Of a stretch of DNA of 53,053 nt, positions 25,536-35,988 are shown one piece after another. Under the pieces are notes generated by a model. The model saw only the letters and a program-made list of their open reading frames with translations, was not told the origin of the DNA and ran no database searches. This DNA is from Pseudomonadota bacterium (GTDB taxonomy: Bacteria; Pseudomonadota; Gammaproteobacteria; Xanthomonadales; Xanthomonadaceae), in NCBI GenBank assembly GCA_021821195.1, contig JAKACT010000008.1, forward strand, positions 1-53,053. The letters are read 5' to 3'. The translations under genes were made by a program, and so were the position numbers. Each line of letters begins with the position of its first letter. Within the stretch, counting starts at the first letter, position 1.

Positions 25536-27292
25536 GGCCCGCCGCCTTCTCTCCGGCGCCGCGCTTCCAGCTGGAAGCGCGCGCGCAGCAGCGCGCCGGG
25601 ATCATCCGGCACCCGCTGCAGCCACGCCTCATTGGCCAGCCGGCGCTCGCGCTGTTCCGGCGTTTCCCGCACCGATCCGGAGACTTCGCCCTGTGGCTGC
25701 CCGCGTTGGCCCTGCCGCTTGTGCAACGCCTCCTGCATGCGCTGGCGCTGCGCCGCATCGGCCTGCTCCTGCTCGCGCCCATCCTGCTGCGCATCGGGCG
25801 GCGGCTGTCCGCCCGCCGATTGCTGCGCGTCCTGCTGCCCGGGTTGCTGCTCCTGCCGTCCGCCGGGCGATGCTGGCTGCTCTGCGCTTTGCTGTCCGTT
25901 CTGCTGCTGCGCTTGATCTTGCTGCTGCGGCTGCTGCGGCTGCTGCTGTTTCTGTTGGTCCTGTTGCTGTTGCTGTTGACGCCGCGCTGCTTCCACCTGC
26001 GCGCGGTTGTAACGGGCATCGGCCATGTCCGGCCGCTGGCGCAGCGCGCGGTCGTAGGCCGCCAGCGCTTCGTCGTAGCGCCCGGCCTGGGCCAGGGCGT
26101 TGCCGAGGTTGTACTGGGCGTCGGCGCCGGTGAGACCGGAAAACTCCTCGATGGCGCGCGGGTAGTCCTTCGTCCTGTAGGCAGCGACACCCACCTGCAG
26201 CCGCGCGTGGGCAAGCTGGTCGGCGCGTTGCCAGAGCGTGCCGCCGCGGCTGCCTGCGTCCTGCGCGCGTGCCGGTGGCGGCTGCAGCCACAGTGCACCG
26301 GCCAGCAGCAGCACCAGTGCATTGCCGCGACGGAACAGCGGCAGGAAGCAGGCCAGCACCAACGGCAGCAGCCATGCGCCATCGTCCTGCCATTGCGCCA
26401 CGGCAGCGCCGCGCGCCGCGGCGCCATCCGCCTGCCGCGGCTCCAACACGCCCAGCGCGTGCAGGTCCGCATCGTCCGCCGCCAGCGCGCGGTAGCCGCC
26501 GCCACCGCTGGTCGCCAGCGCGCGCAGCGACGGCGCATCCAGCCGCGCCTGCGCCAGCCCGCCGGGGGTCTCGAACACGCCGCCCTGCGCCGTGCCCAGT
26601 CCAAGCGCCGACACCCGATAGCCGGCTGCAGCGGCCTTGGCCGCCGTCGCGATGGCGGCGGCATCGGCGTGATCGGTCAGCAGCAGGATGTCGCCACGCG
26701 GGAAGCCGGCCTGCTGCAGCAGGCGCTGCGACCACGCGATGGCGCGATCGATGCGCTGACCGTCGGCCGGCATCACGTCCGGCGCCAGCGCGTCGAGGAA
26801 CAGGGCTACGTTGCCGGCATCGTCGGTGAGCGGCGCTACGGTATAGGCGTCGTCGGCGAACACCACCAGCGCGACCTGCCCGCCGGCGCGCTCGCGCAGC
26901 AGGCTGGCCAGCTTGGCGCGCGCCTGCGCCAGCCGGGTCGGCGGCAGGTCGCGGGCCAGCGCGGCGCGCGAGAGATCCAGCGCCACCACCAGCGGCTGCC
27001 GGCTCTGCCACAGCGGCTGCGCCTGCTTGCGGAAGCTGGGCCCGGCCAGCGCCAGCAGCGCCAGCACCAGCCCCAGCAACACCAGCCGCCGCGCCCACGC
27101 GCGGCCCGTCGCAGGTGCACCCGGTTCGAGCAGATGCGGCAGCAGGTGCGCGTCCACCGCCTCGCGCCAGCCGGAACGCCTGCGCGCGTGCGCGCGCAGC
27201 CGCCAGACCAGCAGCGGCACCAGCAGCAGCGCCAGCAGCCACCACGGCCGCAGGAAATGCAGTTGCGCCAACGCAGTCCAGATTCCGCTCAT
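25532..27292 (-). CDS. BatB/BatC fusion: VWA domain plus TPR and Gln-rich tail
   Basis: A 586-residue protein with two N-terminal membrane helices (about 17-32 and 70-84), a VWA domain (about 98-290), a third helix (about 325-340), TPR repeats (about 370-445, AYRTKDYPRAIEEFSGL, AQYNLGNALAQAGRYDEALAAYDRAL), and a very Gln-rich low-complexity stretch before a basic C-terminus. The metal site normally reading DxSxS is DLSRA (106-110), so it lacks the second serine and may not bind metal in the usual way. It overlaps batA and batD by four bases each. Confidence 0.82.
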   Translation of the reverse strand: MSGIWTALAQLHFLRPWWLLALLLVPLLVWRLRAHARRRSGWREAVDAHLLPHLLEPGAPATGRAWARRLVLLGLVLALLALAGPSFRKQAQPLWQSRQPLVVALDLSRAALARDLPPTRLAQARAKLASLLRERAGGQVALVVFADDAYTVAPLTDDAGNVALFLDALAPDVMPADGQRIDRAIAWSQRLLQQAGFPRGDILLLTDHADAAAIATAAKAAAAGYRVSALGLGTAQGGVFETPGGLAQARLDAPSLRALATSGGGGYRALAADDADLHALGVLEPRQADGAAARGAAVAQWQDDGAWLLPLVLACFLPLFRRGNALVLLLAGALWLQPPPARAQDAGSRGGTLWQRADQLAHARLQVGVAAYRTKDYPRAIEEFSGLTGADAQYNLGNALAQAGRYDEALAAYDRALRQRPDMADARYNRAQVEAARRQQQQQQDQQKQQQPQQPQQQDQAQQQNGQQSAEQPASPGGRQEQQPGQQDAQQSAGGQPPPDAQQDGREQEQADAAQRQRMQEALHKRQGQRGQPQGEVSGSVRETPEQRERRLANEAWLQRVPDDPGALLRARFQLEARRRREGGGP

Positions 27293-28308
27293 GCAGCGCG
27301 CCTCCGCGCCAGCAGCACCAGTCCGCCAAGACCCAGCGCCAACCCCAGCGGCAGCGGGTAGCGTTCGATGCGCGGACGTACCACCTGCCCGGCCCGCTGC
27401 ACCGGCTCCAGCCGGTCGATCTCGGCATAGATGCCGGCCAACTCGTCCACCGCGCGGGCGCGGAAGAAGCGACCACCGGTCAGTTCGGCAATCTTTGCCA
27501 GGCCGACTTCGTCGACCTCATCGCCACCGCCCAGCGGCAGCTGGAAGCCGAACACGGACACCGCGGCGCCGGCGCCGCCGAACGCGATGGCGTGGATGCG
27601 CACACCGGCGTCGCGGGCGATCTGCGCGGCGCGCTCTGGCTCCAGCAGGCCGGCGGTATTGACCCCGTCGGTCAACAGGATCAGCACGCGATCGCGCGCC
27701 GGCGCCTCCGCATCGCGCTGCCGCAAACGCTTGGTGGCCAACGCGATCGCATCGCCCAATGCGGTGGCCCGACCGGCCAGGCCGACCACGGTGCCGTCGA
27801 GCTGCTGGCGCACGCTTTCGCGGTCCGGCGTCAGCGGGGTCAGCGCATAGGCCCGGTCGCCGAACACGATCAGGCCGACGCGGTCGCCGGCGCGGCGATC
27901 AAGGAAGTCGGCCAGCACCGCCTTCGCGGCGGTGAGGCGGTCGACGATGCGGCCGCCCAGTTCCATGTCCTCCTCGCCCATGCTGGCCGACAGATCCACC
28001 GCCAGCATCAGTTCGCGTCCCGCCTGCGGCGGCGCCACCGGCGGGCCCAGCTGCTGCGGCCGCGCGGCCGCCACGCACAGCAGGCACCAGGCCAACCAGT
28101 GCAGCCACGGGAACCCGCGCGCCTGCGGCCGGCCACTGCCACCCTCGGTCACTTCACGCAGGCGTCGCCATGGCACCCGCAGCGCGGCCTCGCCGTCACC
28201 GGTGCGCAATGGCGGCAGCAGCTGCAGCAACCATGGCACCACCACTGCCAGCAACAGCCACGGCCAGGCGAAGCCGTCGATCCCTGCCAGTTCGCGCAGC
28301 GCAGTCAT
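27289..28308 (-). CDS. BatA-like VWA-domain membrane protein
   Basis: A 339-residue protein with N-terminal membrane helices (about 15-35 and 68-82), a VWA domain with an intact metal-ion site DLSAS (105-109) and later LTDGVNTAG, and a C-terminal helix (LPLGLALGLGGLVLLARR). VWA domains of this family bind partner proteins through a metal ion. The ATG at 28308 overlaps the DUF4381 stop by four bases (ATGA). Confidence 0.85.
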   Translation of the reverse strand: MTALRELAGIDGFAWPWLLLAVVVPWLLQLLPPLRTGDGEAALRVPWRRLREVTEGGSGRPQARGFPWLHWLAWCLLCVAAARPQQLGPPVAPPQAGRELMLAVDLSASMGEEDMELGGRIVDRLTAAKAVLADFLDRRAGDRVGLIVFGDRAYALTPLTPDRESVRQQLDGTVVGLAGRATALGDAIALATKRLRQRDAEAPARDRVLILLTDGVNTAGLLEPERAAQIARDAGVRIHAIAFGGAGAAVSVFGFQLPLGGGDEVDEVGLAKIAELTGGRFFRARAVDELAGIYAEIDRLEPVQRAGQVVRPRIERYPLPLGLALGLGGLVLLARRRAA

Positions 28309-28769
28309 GCCTGCTGCATCCACTGCAGGTAACGCCGACGCGCGACCACGCGCAGCGCTTCCACCGCAGCCGGATCGACGGCGGGCCGGAACGCACCATC
28401 CACCAGCAGCGCGCCCGGCCCATGCAGGAATGCAGGCGGCTTGAGTCCGGCGTCGAGAAAGGCCAGCCACGCTTCGCCCTGCAGGCGATCCGCCTGCGGA
28501 TCGATGCGCCTCGCCGCGCGTCGCAGCAGCTCGGACATCGCCGCGACCTGCGCCGGTGGCGATGCCGCCCGCGCCAGCGCCTCATCGAAATAACGGGCCA
28601 ATTCACGCTGGCGCCGTCGCCGGCGCGGCCACCAGCGCCCCAGCCAGAGCGCGAGCACCAGCACGATGCCGAGCAGCAGCCACCAGCCAGGCGCAGGCGG
28701 CCACCAGTCCGGCGCGATGCCCGGATGCACGTCCCTCAGCTGCAGCGTCGGCGCGGGCTGCGGCTTCAC
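28305..28769 (-). CDS. DUF4381 domain protein of the Bat operon
   Basis: A 154-residue protein with a short N-terminus, one membrane helix (about 29-45, WWLLLGIVLVLALWLGRWW), a strongly basic stretch (RRRRRQRELARYFDEAL) and a helical cytoplasmic domain. It matches DUF4381, regularly found between DUF58 and BatA genes. Start taken as the GTG at 28769: it makes a four-base GTGA overlap with the DUF58 stop and has GAGGAGG upstream. An ATG at 28808 would overlap far more. Confidence 0.75.
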   Translation of the reverse strand: MKPQPAPTLQLRDVHPGIAPDWWPPAPGWWLLLGIVLVLALWLGRWWPRRRRRQRELARYFDEALARAASPPAQVAAMSELLRRAARRIDPQADRLQGEAWLAFLDAGLKPPAFLHGPGALLVDGAFRPAVDPAAVEALRVVARRRYLQWMQQA

Positions 28770-29710
28770 CCCGTCCTCCTCGCCGGGCCATCCAGCAGCG
28801 CCAGCCACGCATCGGCGGGATCATCGCTGGACAGCGGCTGGGCGCGGATGCGCTGACGCTGCAGCAGGGCCAGCGCGGCCTGCATTGGCGCATCGAAGGC
28901 CTGCTGCCAGCGCTGCCGCACCGCAGCCGCATCCAACGCCAGCTCCAGACGTTCGCCGCCCAGCGAAAACGGCAGGCGCGCGACCGGCGGGCGCCGTTCC
29001 AGCGGATCGGTGAGCAACAGCACCACGGCGTCGTGATGCTGGCCGACGCCCGCCCACAGCGGCGCCGGCACCGCCAGCACGCTGGCCGGATCGGCCAGCA
29101 CGATCACCCGCGAACCCGGCCGCAGCAGGCGACGCGCGTGCTCGAGCGCCTTCGCCAGCCCGGCATCGTCCTCCGGCGGCCGCGCATACCAGCGCACCAG
29201 CGCATCCAGCACGCGCAGCGCGCCGCGCTGGCCGGAAGCCGGCGCCACCGGCGCTTCCTGCGACGCGCCGCGCAGCGCGGCGATGCGGTCGCCATCGCGC
29301 GCGGCCAGCCATGCAGCCAGCGCGCCTGCCCGCGCCGCCTGCACCGATTTGAACCGCACCCGGGTGCCGAAATACAGCGCCGGCGCGGTATCCGCCACCA
29401 CCAGCGTGAGCCGCTCGCGTTCGGCTTGGAACAGCTTGGTATGCGCCTTGCCGCTGCGCGCGGTCAGCCGCCAGTCGATGTGGCGGGCGTCGTCGCCGGC
29501 CGCGTATTCCCGCGACTCCGCGTACTCCATTCCGCGCCCGCGCAGGTTGGACAGCGCATGCCCCTGCACGCCGTGCTGGCCGCGCCGTGGGGGCCGTCGA
29601 CCCTGCGCCAGCGCGCGCAGCGCCACCAGCTCGGCGAGGCTGGGCACCACGCCATCGCCCACCGATGGTCCGATGGTCGGTTGTTCTCCGGATAGCGGTG
29701 TCTGGGCCAT
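28766..29710 (-). CDS. DUF58 domain protein
   Basis: A 314-residue protein with the DUF58 signature GRGMEYAESREYAAGDDARHIDWRLTAR followed by LTLVVADTAPALYFG. The rest is a degenerate VWA-like fold. Found beside MoxR ATPases in most genomes; its biochemical role is not settled. The ATG at 29710 (MAQTPLSGEQP) lies 25 bases after the moxR stop. Confidence 0.85.
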   Translation of the reverse strand: MAQTPLSGEQPTIGPSVGDGVVPSLAELVALRALAQGRRPPRRGQHGVQGHALSNLRGRGMEYAESREYAAGDDARHIDWRLTARSGKAHTKLFQAERERLTLVVADTAPALYFGTRVRFKSVQAARAGALAAWLAARDGDRIAALRGASQEAPVAPASGQRGALRVLDALVRWYARPPEDDAGLAKALEHARRLLRPGSRVIVLADPASVLAVPAPLWAGVGQHHDAVVLLLTDPLERRPPVARLPFSLGGERLELALDAAAVRQRWQQAFDAPMQAALALLQRQRIRAQPLSSDDPADAWLALLDGPARRTG

Positions 29711-29735
29711 GCAGGTGCCGATTCCCGGGCTGCGC

Positions 29736-30728
29736 TTACGGCAACGGCACCAGCCGCAGCAGCTCGCCCACCAGCCGCTCGCCATCCCAGCCCTCGGCGG
29801 TGGCCTCGAAGCTGGGCAGCACGCGGTGGCGCAATACGTCGGGCGCCACTGCGCGCACGTCGTCGGGGGTGACGTAGTCGCGCCCGTCCAGCCAAGCCCG
29901 GGCCCGCGCGCAGCGCTCCAGTGCGATCGACCCACGCGGACTTGCACCCCAGGCAATGCGCCGGCCCAGCGCGGCGTCGTAGCGGGCGGGGTCGCGCGAT
30001 GCCAATACCAGCTCGACCAAGTAGCGCTCCAGCGGCGGCGCCATGTGCAGGTCGAGCACGGCGCGACGGGCGGCAAACACATCGGCCTGCGCGATGCGCA
30101 ATGCCGGCGTGGTGGCCGGGCGCAGCGCGTCGCGGGCGCGGTCTCGCGCCAGCCGCAGGATCTCGGTTTCGGCATCGGCCTGCGGATAGCCGATCCGCAC
30201 GTGCATCAGGAACCGATCCAGCTGCGCTTCCGGCAACGGGAACGTGCCCTCCTGCTCGATCGGGTTCTGCGTCGCCATCACCAGGAACAGCGATGGCAGG
30301 GGATAGGTCGCCCGGCCCACCGTCACCTGCCGCTCGCCCATCGCCTCCAGCAGCGCCGATTGCACCTTGGCCGGCGCTCGGTTGATCTCGTCGGCCAGCA
30401 GGATGGAATGGAAGATCGGCCCTGGCTGGAATTCGAAACGTCCGTCCTGCGGCCGCCACACCTCGGTGCCGGTCAGGTCGGCGGGCAGCAAGTCGGGGGT
30501 GAACTGCACGCGCGCGAAATCCGCTTCCAGCCGCGATGCCAGCGCACGGATCGCGGTGGTCTTGGCCAGCCCCGGCGCGCCTTCCACCAGCAGGTGGCCA
30601 TCCGCCAACAAGGCGATGAGCAGGCGCTCGACCAGCGCGGACTGGCCGACGATTTCCTCCGCCAGTGCATCGCGCAGGCCACGGAAGGCGGCATGCAGGC
30701 GGGAAACCTCGGTTACGGCGTTGTCCAT
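29736..30728 (-). CDS. MoxR-family AAA+ ATPase
   Basis: A 330-residue ATPase with Walker A GAPGLAKT (50-57), Walker B/sensor region LLADEINRAPAKVQSALLEAM, sensor 1 ATQNPIEQEGTFPLPEAQLDRF, and a C-terminal lid domain. MoxR proteins act as chaperones that assemble or activate VWA-containing partners; here batA and batB lie in the same operon. The ATG at 30728 follows GAGGGA. First gene of the operon. Confidence 0.92.
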   Translation of the reverse strand: MDNAVTEVSRLHAAFRGLRDALAEEIVGQSALVERLLIALLADGHLLVEGAPGLAKTTAIRALASRLEADFARVQFTPDLLPADLTGTEVWRPQDGRFEFQPGPIFHSILLADEINRAPAKVQSALLEAMGERQVTVGRATYPLPSLFLVMATQNPIEQEGTFPLPEAQLDRFLMHVRIGYPQADAETEILRLARDRARDALRPATTPALRIAQADVFAARRAVLDLHMAPPLERYLVELVLASRDPARYDAALGRRIAWGASPRGSIALERCARARAWLDGRDYVTPDDVRAVAPDVLRHRVLPSFEATAEGWDGERLVGELLRLVPLP

Positions 30729-30846
30729 GTCTGTCCCTCGAATGCAGGCTGCTTCGACCTGTCTTGCCGGCAAAGGTTCGCACGTGCGCGGCGCGCTGGC
30801 GAACAATCCAGCCCACTCGACCTTGATGGCCCGATGGCAGAAACGA

Positions 30847-30870
30847 AACGGGAGCCTTTCGGCTCCCGTT
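30847..30870 (-). terminator. Rho-independent terminator of the pil operon
   Basis: AACGGGAGCC and GGCTCCCGTT form a 10-bp stem with a 4-base loop, 25 bases after the pilQ stop. The minus strand continues TTCGTTTC. Confidence 0.8.
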
Positions 30871-30894
30871 CCATCGACTGCAGGCAGCACCCAA

Positions 30895-32856
30895 TCAGTG
30901 CTGGGCGACGCGCATGACCTTCGGCGTCACGAACACCAGCAGCTCGGCCTTGCTCTTGGTCCGGTTCTTGTTGCGGAACAGGTTGCCGAGCAGCGGGAGG
31001 TCGCCGAGGAACGGCACCTTGCTGATTTCGGAGGTATCGCTGAACTCGTAGACGCCACCGATCACCACGGTCTGGCCGTCCTCGACCAACACGGCCGTGG
31101 TGACCTCGCGCTTGGCGATCTGCGGCACTTCGCCGAAGCTGCCCAGGCTGATGAAACCATCCAGCTCATCCTTCTTCACGCTCATGTTCAGGAACACGCG
31201 CCCGTCGTTGGTGATGGTCGGGGTGACCTTCAGCTCCAGCAGCGCTTCCTTGAACTGCACCGTGGGCACGTTGCCACCCTGGCCGCCGGAGACGGTCAGG
31301 TAGCCGATTTCCTTGCCCTGCCGGATCACCGCTTCCTTCTGGTTGCTGGTGACGATACGCGGGTTGGAGATCACCTCGCCGCGGCCCTGGGTCTGGATGG
31401 CCGACAGCTCGACGTCCAGCGCATAGCCTGCGTTGAGGATGGACAGCGCCAGCGAACCAGCGGTGGCACCCGTCAAGGTGGCGGGCAGGTTGCTCATCAG
31501 CCCACGCGTGATCGTCGGCACGGCCGGCGGCGTCGGCGGATTGGTACCGTTGTTCTGGTTGTTCGCGTTGACGATCGCATTCTGGTTGGCAATGTTGTTG
31601 CCAATGCTGTTGCTGTAAAGCACGTTGTCCTTGACGCCGGTGATGCCGAACTTGGCGCCCAGCTCGCGCGCCACGTTCTCGTTGGCGATCACGATGCGGG
31701 CCTCGATCACCACCTGGTCGACCGGCTTGTCGAGCTGCTGCACCAGTTGCTTGATGTTGGCCACCCGCTGCGGGATGTCGATCACCAGCAGGGTGTTGGT
31801 GCGCTTGTCGAAGCTGATGCTGCCACGCCCGGACAGGAAGCCGCGATCTTGGGCACTCTGGCCGCCTTGGCTGCCAGCCTGCTGGTTGCCCTTGCTCTCT
31901 TCGGTCAGCAGGCGGGCGATGTCCTCGGCGTTGGCGTAGTTGACCGGGATGTACTCGGTCACCTTCTCGGCGCGCTCCTCCAGGTTGATGCGGGCATCTT
32001 CCTTGGCCTGCTCGAAATCGGCGATCTCCTTCTGCGGGGCCACCCACACCACGTTGCCGCTACGGCGCTTGTCCAGCGACTTGGCCTGCAGCACCAGGTC
32101 CAGCGCCTGGTCCCACGGCACGTTGACCAGGCGCAGGGTGACGTTGCCCTGCACGGTATCGGCAGCCACGATGTTCAGGTTCGACTCGTCCGCGATCAAC
32201 TGCAGGACGGTGCGCACCGGCACGTCCTGGAAGTTGAAGGTGACGGGCTTGCCGGAGTAGCGCGCGACGGCATCGCTGCCGGCCGCACCACTGGCGGTGG
32301 CGCCGACGGCGGGCGTGCGGCCCCCAGCCTTGGCCACCGCGGGCGCTGCGGCGCGGGGCAGGATTTCCACGATGTATTCGTTGCCGCGCTGGTAGGCCAT
32401 GGACTCGAACAGCCCGGTGGTGCCCAGCACCAGCTGCGCACCGCTGCTGGTGGCCCGCGCGTCGATGCGCTGCACCGGGGTGGCGAAGTCGGCGACGTTG
32501 ATCGGGCGCTGCAGTGCCGCCGGCAGCTGCGCATTGCCGATGTCGACGACCACGCTGGATCCCATGTTGCGCAGGTCGGGCGCGGCGCCGTCGCCGGAGA
32601 AGCGAAGGATCAGCTTGCCTGCCCCGCCGTCGCCGCGCTTGAAGTCGATCGCCGAGACGCTGACTGCGTCGGGCGTGCGCTTGGCGGGATCGGCCATTGC
32701 GCCGGTAGCGGCCTGGCCCATGCCAGCGACCACGGTGGTGGCGGGCAGCGCGGCCGCACCCGCCGCATAAAGGCCTGCCGCGAGGCCTGCCGCGAGTGCC
32801 CCGAGGGGCAAGGCACGCCGGACGGACTGCGTTTGCTTGGCGTTGTTGACGGTCAT
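30895..32856 (-). CDS. pilQ: Type IV pilus secretin PilQ
   Basis: Forms the outer-membrane channel for the pilus. The 653-residue protein has a signal/hydrophobic start, an AMIN domain (about 60-170), an STN segment (VTFNFQDVPVRTVLQLIADESNLNIV), a secretin N domain (EYIPVNYANAEDIARLLTEE) and the secretin core with VVIEARIVIANENVARELGAKFG, GRGEVISNPRIVTSN, and the C-terminal VLVEDGQTVVIGGVYEF...PFLGDLPLLGNLFRNK. The ATG at 32856 (MTVNNAKQ) is chosen; upstream codons belong to the pilP-pilQ gap. Confidence 0.95.
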   Translation of the reverse strand: MTVNNAKQTQSVRRALPLGALAAGLAAGLYAAGAAALPATTVVAGMGQAATGAMADPAKRTPDAVSVSAIDFKRGDGGAGKLILRFSGDGAAPDLRNMGSSVVVDIGNAQLPAALQRPINVADFATPVQRIDARATSSGAQLVLGTTGLFESMAYQRGNEYIVEILPRAAAPAVAKAGGRTPAVGATASGAAGSDAVARYSGKPVTFNFQDVPVRTVLQLIADESNLNIVAADTVQGNVTLRLVNVPWDQALDLVLQAKSLDKRRSGNVVWVAPQKEIADFEQAKEDARINLEERAEKVTEYIPVNYANAEDIARLLTEESKGNQQAGSQGGQSAQDRGFLSGRGSISFDKRTNTLLVIDIPQRVANIKQLVQQLDKPVDQVVIEARIVIANENVARELGAKFGITGVKDNVLYSNSIGNNIANQNAIVNANNQNNGTNPPTPPAVPTITRGLMSNLPATLTGATAGSLALSILNAGYALDVELSAIQTQGRGEVISNPRIVTSNQKEAVIRQGKEIGYLTVSGGQGGNVPTVQFKEALLELKVTPTITNDGRVFLNMSVKKDELDGFISLGSFGEVPQIAKREVTTAVLVEDGQTVVIGGVYEFSDTSEISKVPFLGDLPLLGNLFRNKNRTKSKAELLVFVTPKVMRVAQH

Positions 32857-32872
32857 CGGTCTATTCCCCAAA

Positions 32873-33397
32873 TCAATTGTCTTCGAGCGCCAGCTTGGCG
32901 GGACGTTCCAGCCAGCCGCCTGCGCCATCCGGAACCAGTTCGACCAGTTCGATCCGGTCTTCGTAGACGCCGGTCACCCGGCCGTCGCTTTGCCCCAGGT
33001 AGGCCCCGGGCGTTACCCGATAGGTCACCTTGTCCGGGGCCATCACCAGCGCCACCAGGTTCTTGCCGCCCCCCAGCGAGCCCACCATCTTCAAGCTATC
33101 CAGCGAGAACATCTCCAGGGTCTGCTTGCGCCGGCCCGGGTCGGGGCGCGGACCGCTGCTGGAACCTTCGCCGCTGAAGGCCTGGTCGAACGGGTCGCGC
33201 ATGTTCTGCGCGGTGTATTCGAACGTTTCGAACTGCTGCATGATCGGCAGTGGCGGCAACGGCGGGGCCGGCCTGGCCTTCACCTCTGCCACCCATTTCT
33301 CAAGGTCGCCGCGGCCGCTGCCGCAGGCGGCCAGCAGGCCACACATCAGCACCAGCACTGCAAGGCGTGTGACACCATGAAGCGATGACAGGCGCAT
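32873..33397 (-). CDS. pilP: Type IV pilus lipoprotein PilP
   Basis: A 174-residue inner-membrane lipoprotein (lipobox LAAC, C25) that links PilN/PilO to PilQ. The C-terminal domain shows LDSLKMVGSLGGGKNLVALVMAPDKVTYRVTPGAYLGQSDGRV, typical of PilP. The ATG at 33397 has AGGAGG ten bases upstream; a GTG at 33403 giving a GTGA overlap with pilO is an alternative. Confidence 0.92.
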   Translation of the reverse strand: MRLSSLHGVTRLAVLVLMCGLLAACGSGRGDLEKWVAEVKARPAPPLPPLPIMQQFETFEYTAQNMRDPFDQAFSGEGSSSGPRPDPGRRKQTLEMFSLDSLKMVGSLGGGKNLVALVMAPDKVTYRVTPGAYLGQSDGRVTGVYEDRIELVELVPDGAGGWLERPAKLALEDN

Positions 33398-33399
33398 GG

Positions 33400-34077
33400 T
33401 CACTTGCCCTCCTTCTTGGCGGTGTCGGCGGCCGCCGCGGATTGCGCCGCTTCGTCCTCGTCCAGGTAGCGGTAGGTCTTGACCGTGCCGGCCAATTCCA
33501 GCGCGCTGTTGGCACTGATGCGGGCGTTCGGGTTGTCCTTGCTCTTCTTCGGCTGCAGCGAGATGTCGTGCATGGTCATGATGACCACGCGCGGCAGCGA
33601 CGCCACGCCGCTGACGAAGGCGCCGAACTGGTGGTAGCTGCCCACCATCCGCAGCATGATCGGCTTCTCGGCGTAGAACTCCTGCTTGGACTCCGGACCG
33701 GGCTGGAACAGGTCGTTCTGGATGCCGGTGGCCAGCGCGGTCTGCGAGATGTCCACGATCAGGTCGGGCATTTCGGTCTTGCTGGGCAGCTGCCGCAGCA
33801 TCTGCTGGAGCTGCTGCTCCATCTGCGCCAGCTGCTGCTTGAGCGGCTCGAGGTTGGCGGCGCGGCCCTGCTTCTCCACGAAATCATCGCGCAACTGCGC
33901 TTCCTCCGCCTCGAGGCCCTTGAGCTCGTCGCGCTTGCTGCTGACCACTAGGAACCAGGCCAGCACGACCAGCAGCAGCACGATCAAGCCGCAGAACCCC
34001 AGCTGCGCCTCGCGCGGCCAGCTGCCGATGTTGTTGAGTTCCAGTTCGCGAAGGTTGACCTTCTTCTTGTTGTTCAC
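33400..34077 (-). CDS. pilO: Type IV pilus alignment protein PilO
   Basis: A 225-residue inner-membrane protein with one helix (about 24-42, LGFCGLIVLLLVVLAWFLVV), a coiled coil (about 48-90, rich in Gln and Leu), and a ferredoxin-like periplasmic domain, ending in an acidic and Ala-rich tail. The GTG at 34077 overlaps the pilN stop as GTGA and gives VNNKKKVNLRELELNNIG, the conserved start. Pairs with PilN. Confidence 0.93.
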   Translation of the reverse strand: MNNKKKVNLRELELNNIGSWPREAQLGFCGLIVLLLVVLAWFLVVSSKRDELKGLEAEEAQLRDDFVEKQGRAANLEPLKQQLAQMEQQLQQMLRQLPSKTEMPDLIVDISQTALATGIQNDLFQPGPESKQEFYAEKPIMLRMVGSYHQFGAFVSGVASLPRVVIMTMHDISLQPKKSKDNPNARISANSALELAGTVKTYRYLDEDEAAQSAAAADTAKKEGK

Positions 34078-34690
34078 GACGCGGCTCCTCCAGCAGCAGG
34101 CGCGGACGCCGCCGGCACGACCGGCGCAGACTCGCCGTCCTTGGCCGCGTTCGGGTTGGCCAGCTTGACCTTGAGATTGAACTCGTAGGGCAGGCCGGCG
34201 TTGCCTTCCTTGGCCTCGATCACGTTGAGGTCGGGATTGGTCATCCAGCCCGAGCCTTCCAGGTTGCGCATGTAGGTCGAAACCCGCGCATTGGACTGCG
34301 AACGGCCACTCAGGGTAAGGATGTCGCCCTCCTGCTTGATCGCGGTCAGCGCCACCCCGTCGGGGATGGTGCGGACCAGCGAATCGAACAAGTGCACCAT
34401 CTGCGCGCGGTTGGACTGCAGCTGCTCGATCACTTCCTTGCGCGCCAGCAGCTTCGCCTTCTTCTTGTCGAGCGCCTCGATCTCCTTGATCTGGCCGTCG
34501 ACCTTGGTGATTTCGCCCCGCAGGTATTCGTTGCGCGCGGTCTGGGTGGAGATGCGGCCGCTGTAGAAGCTGTAGATCAGGAACGACAGCAGTACGCCGG
34601 CGACGACCGCCAGCCCGACCATGCCGGCGAATTCCTTCTGCCGGGCCTTGCGGCGCTCCTCGCGCCACGGGAGGAGATTGATCCGTGCCA

Positions 34691-34691
<1 letters not shown>
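34074..34691 (-). CDS. pilN: Type IV pilus assembly protein PilN
   Basis: A 205-residue protein that starts with the PilM-binding motif INLLPWREERR (4-14), then one membrane helix (about 24-43), a coiled coil (about 50-95) and a periplasmic domain (ALTAIKQEGDILTLSGRSQSNARVSTYMRNLEGSGWM). The start codon shares one base with the pilM stop. Confidence 0.95.
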
Positions 34692-35773
<1,082 letters not shown>

Positions 35774-35988
35774 TTACGCGCAACAGGTGCTGTATTACAT
35801 GAATAACGGACTTTTCACGACATGGCAACCGGTTTTACCGGGCGCCCTGCCTTGCTGGCCCCATTTCACCCTGTCCGGTTTCCATTTACGCATGCGCGAA
35901 GGGAAACCGGCCACCCCCGTGGGCCGGTCGTTGCCGGCGCCTACTCTATACTCCGCAGCCCCGTTTGCTGCAATCGGAATCTGCGCCC

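Noticed and set aside
25870-26010. Repeat-like CTG/CAG tracts
   Set aside because: They encode the Gln-rich tail of the BatB/C protein and are not a DNA repeat array.
35906-35928. Hairpin ACCGGCC/GGCCGGT between pilM and the PBP1A gene
   Set aside because: Short stem, no T-run, and between two divergent starts, so not a terminator; no regulator could be assigned.
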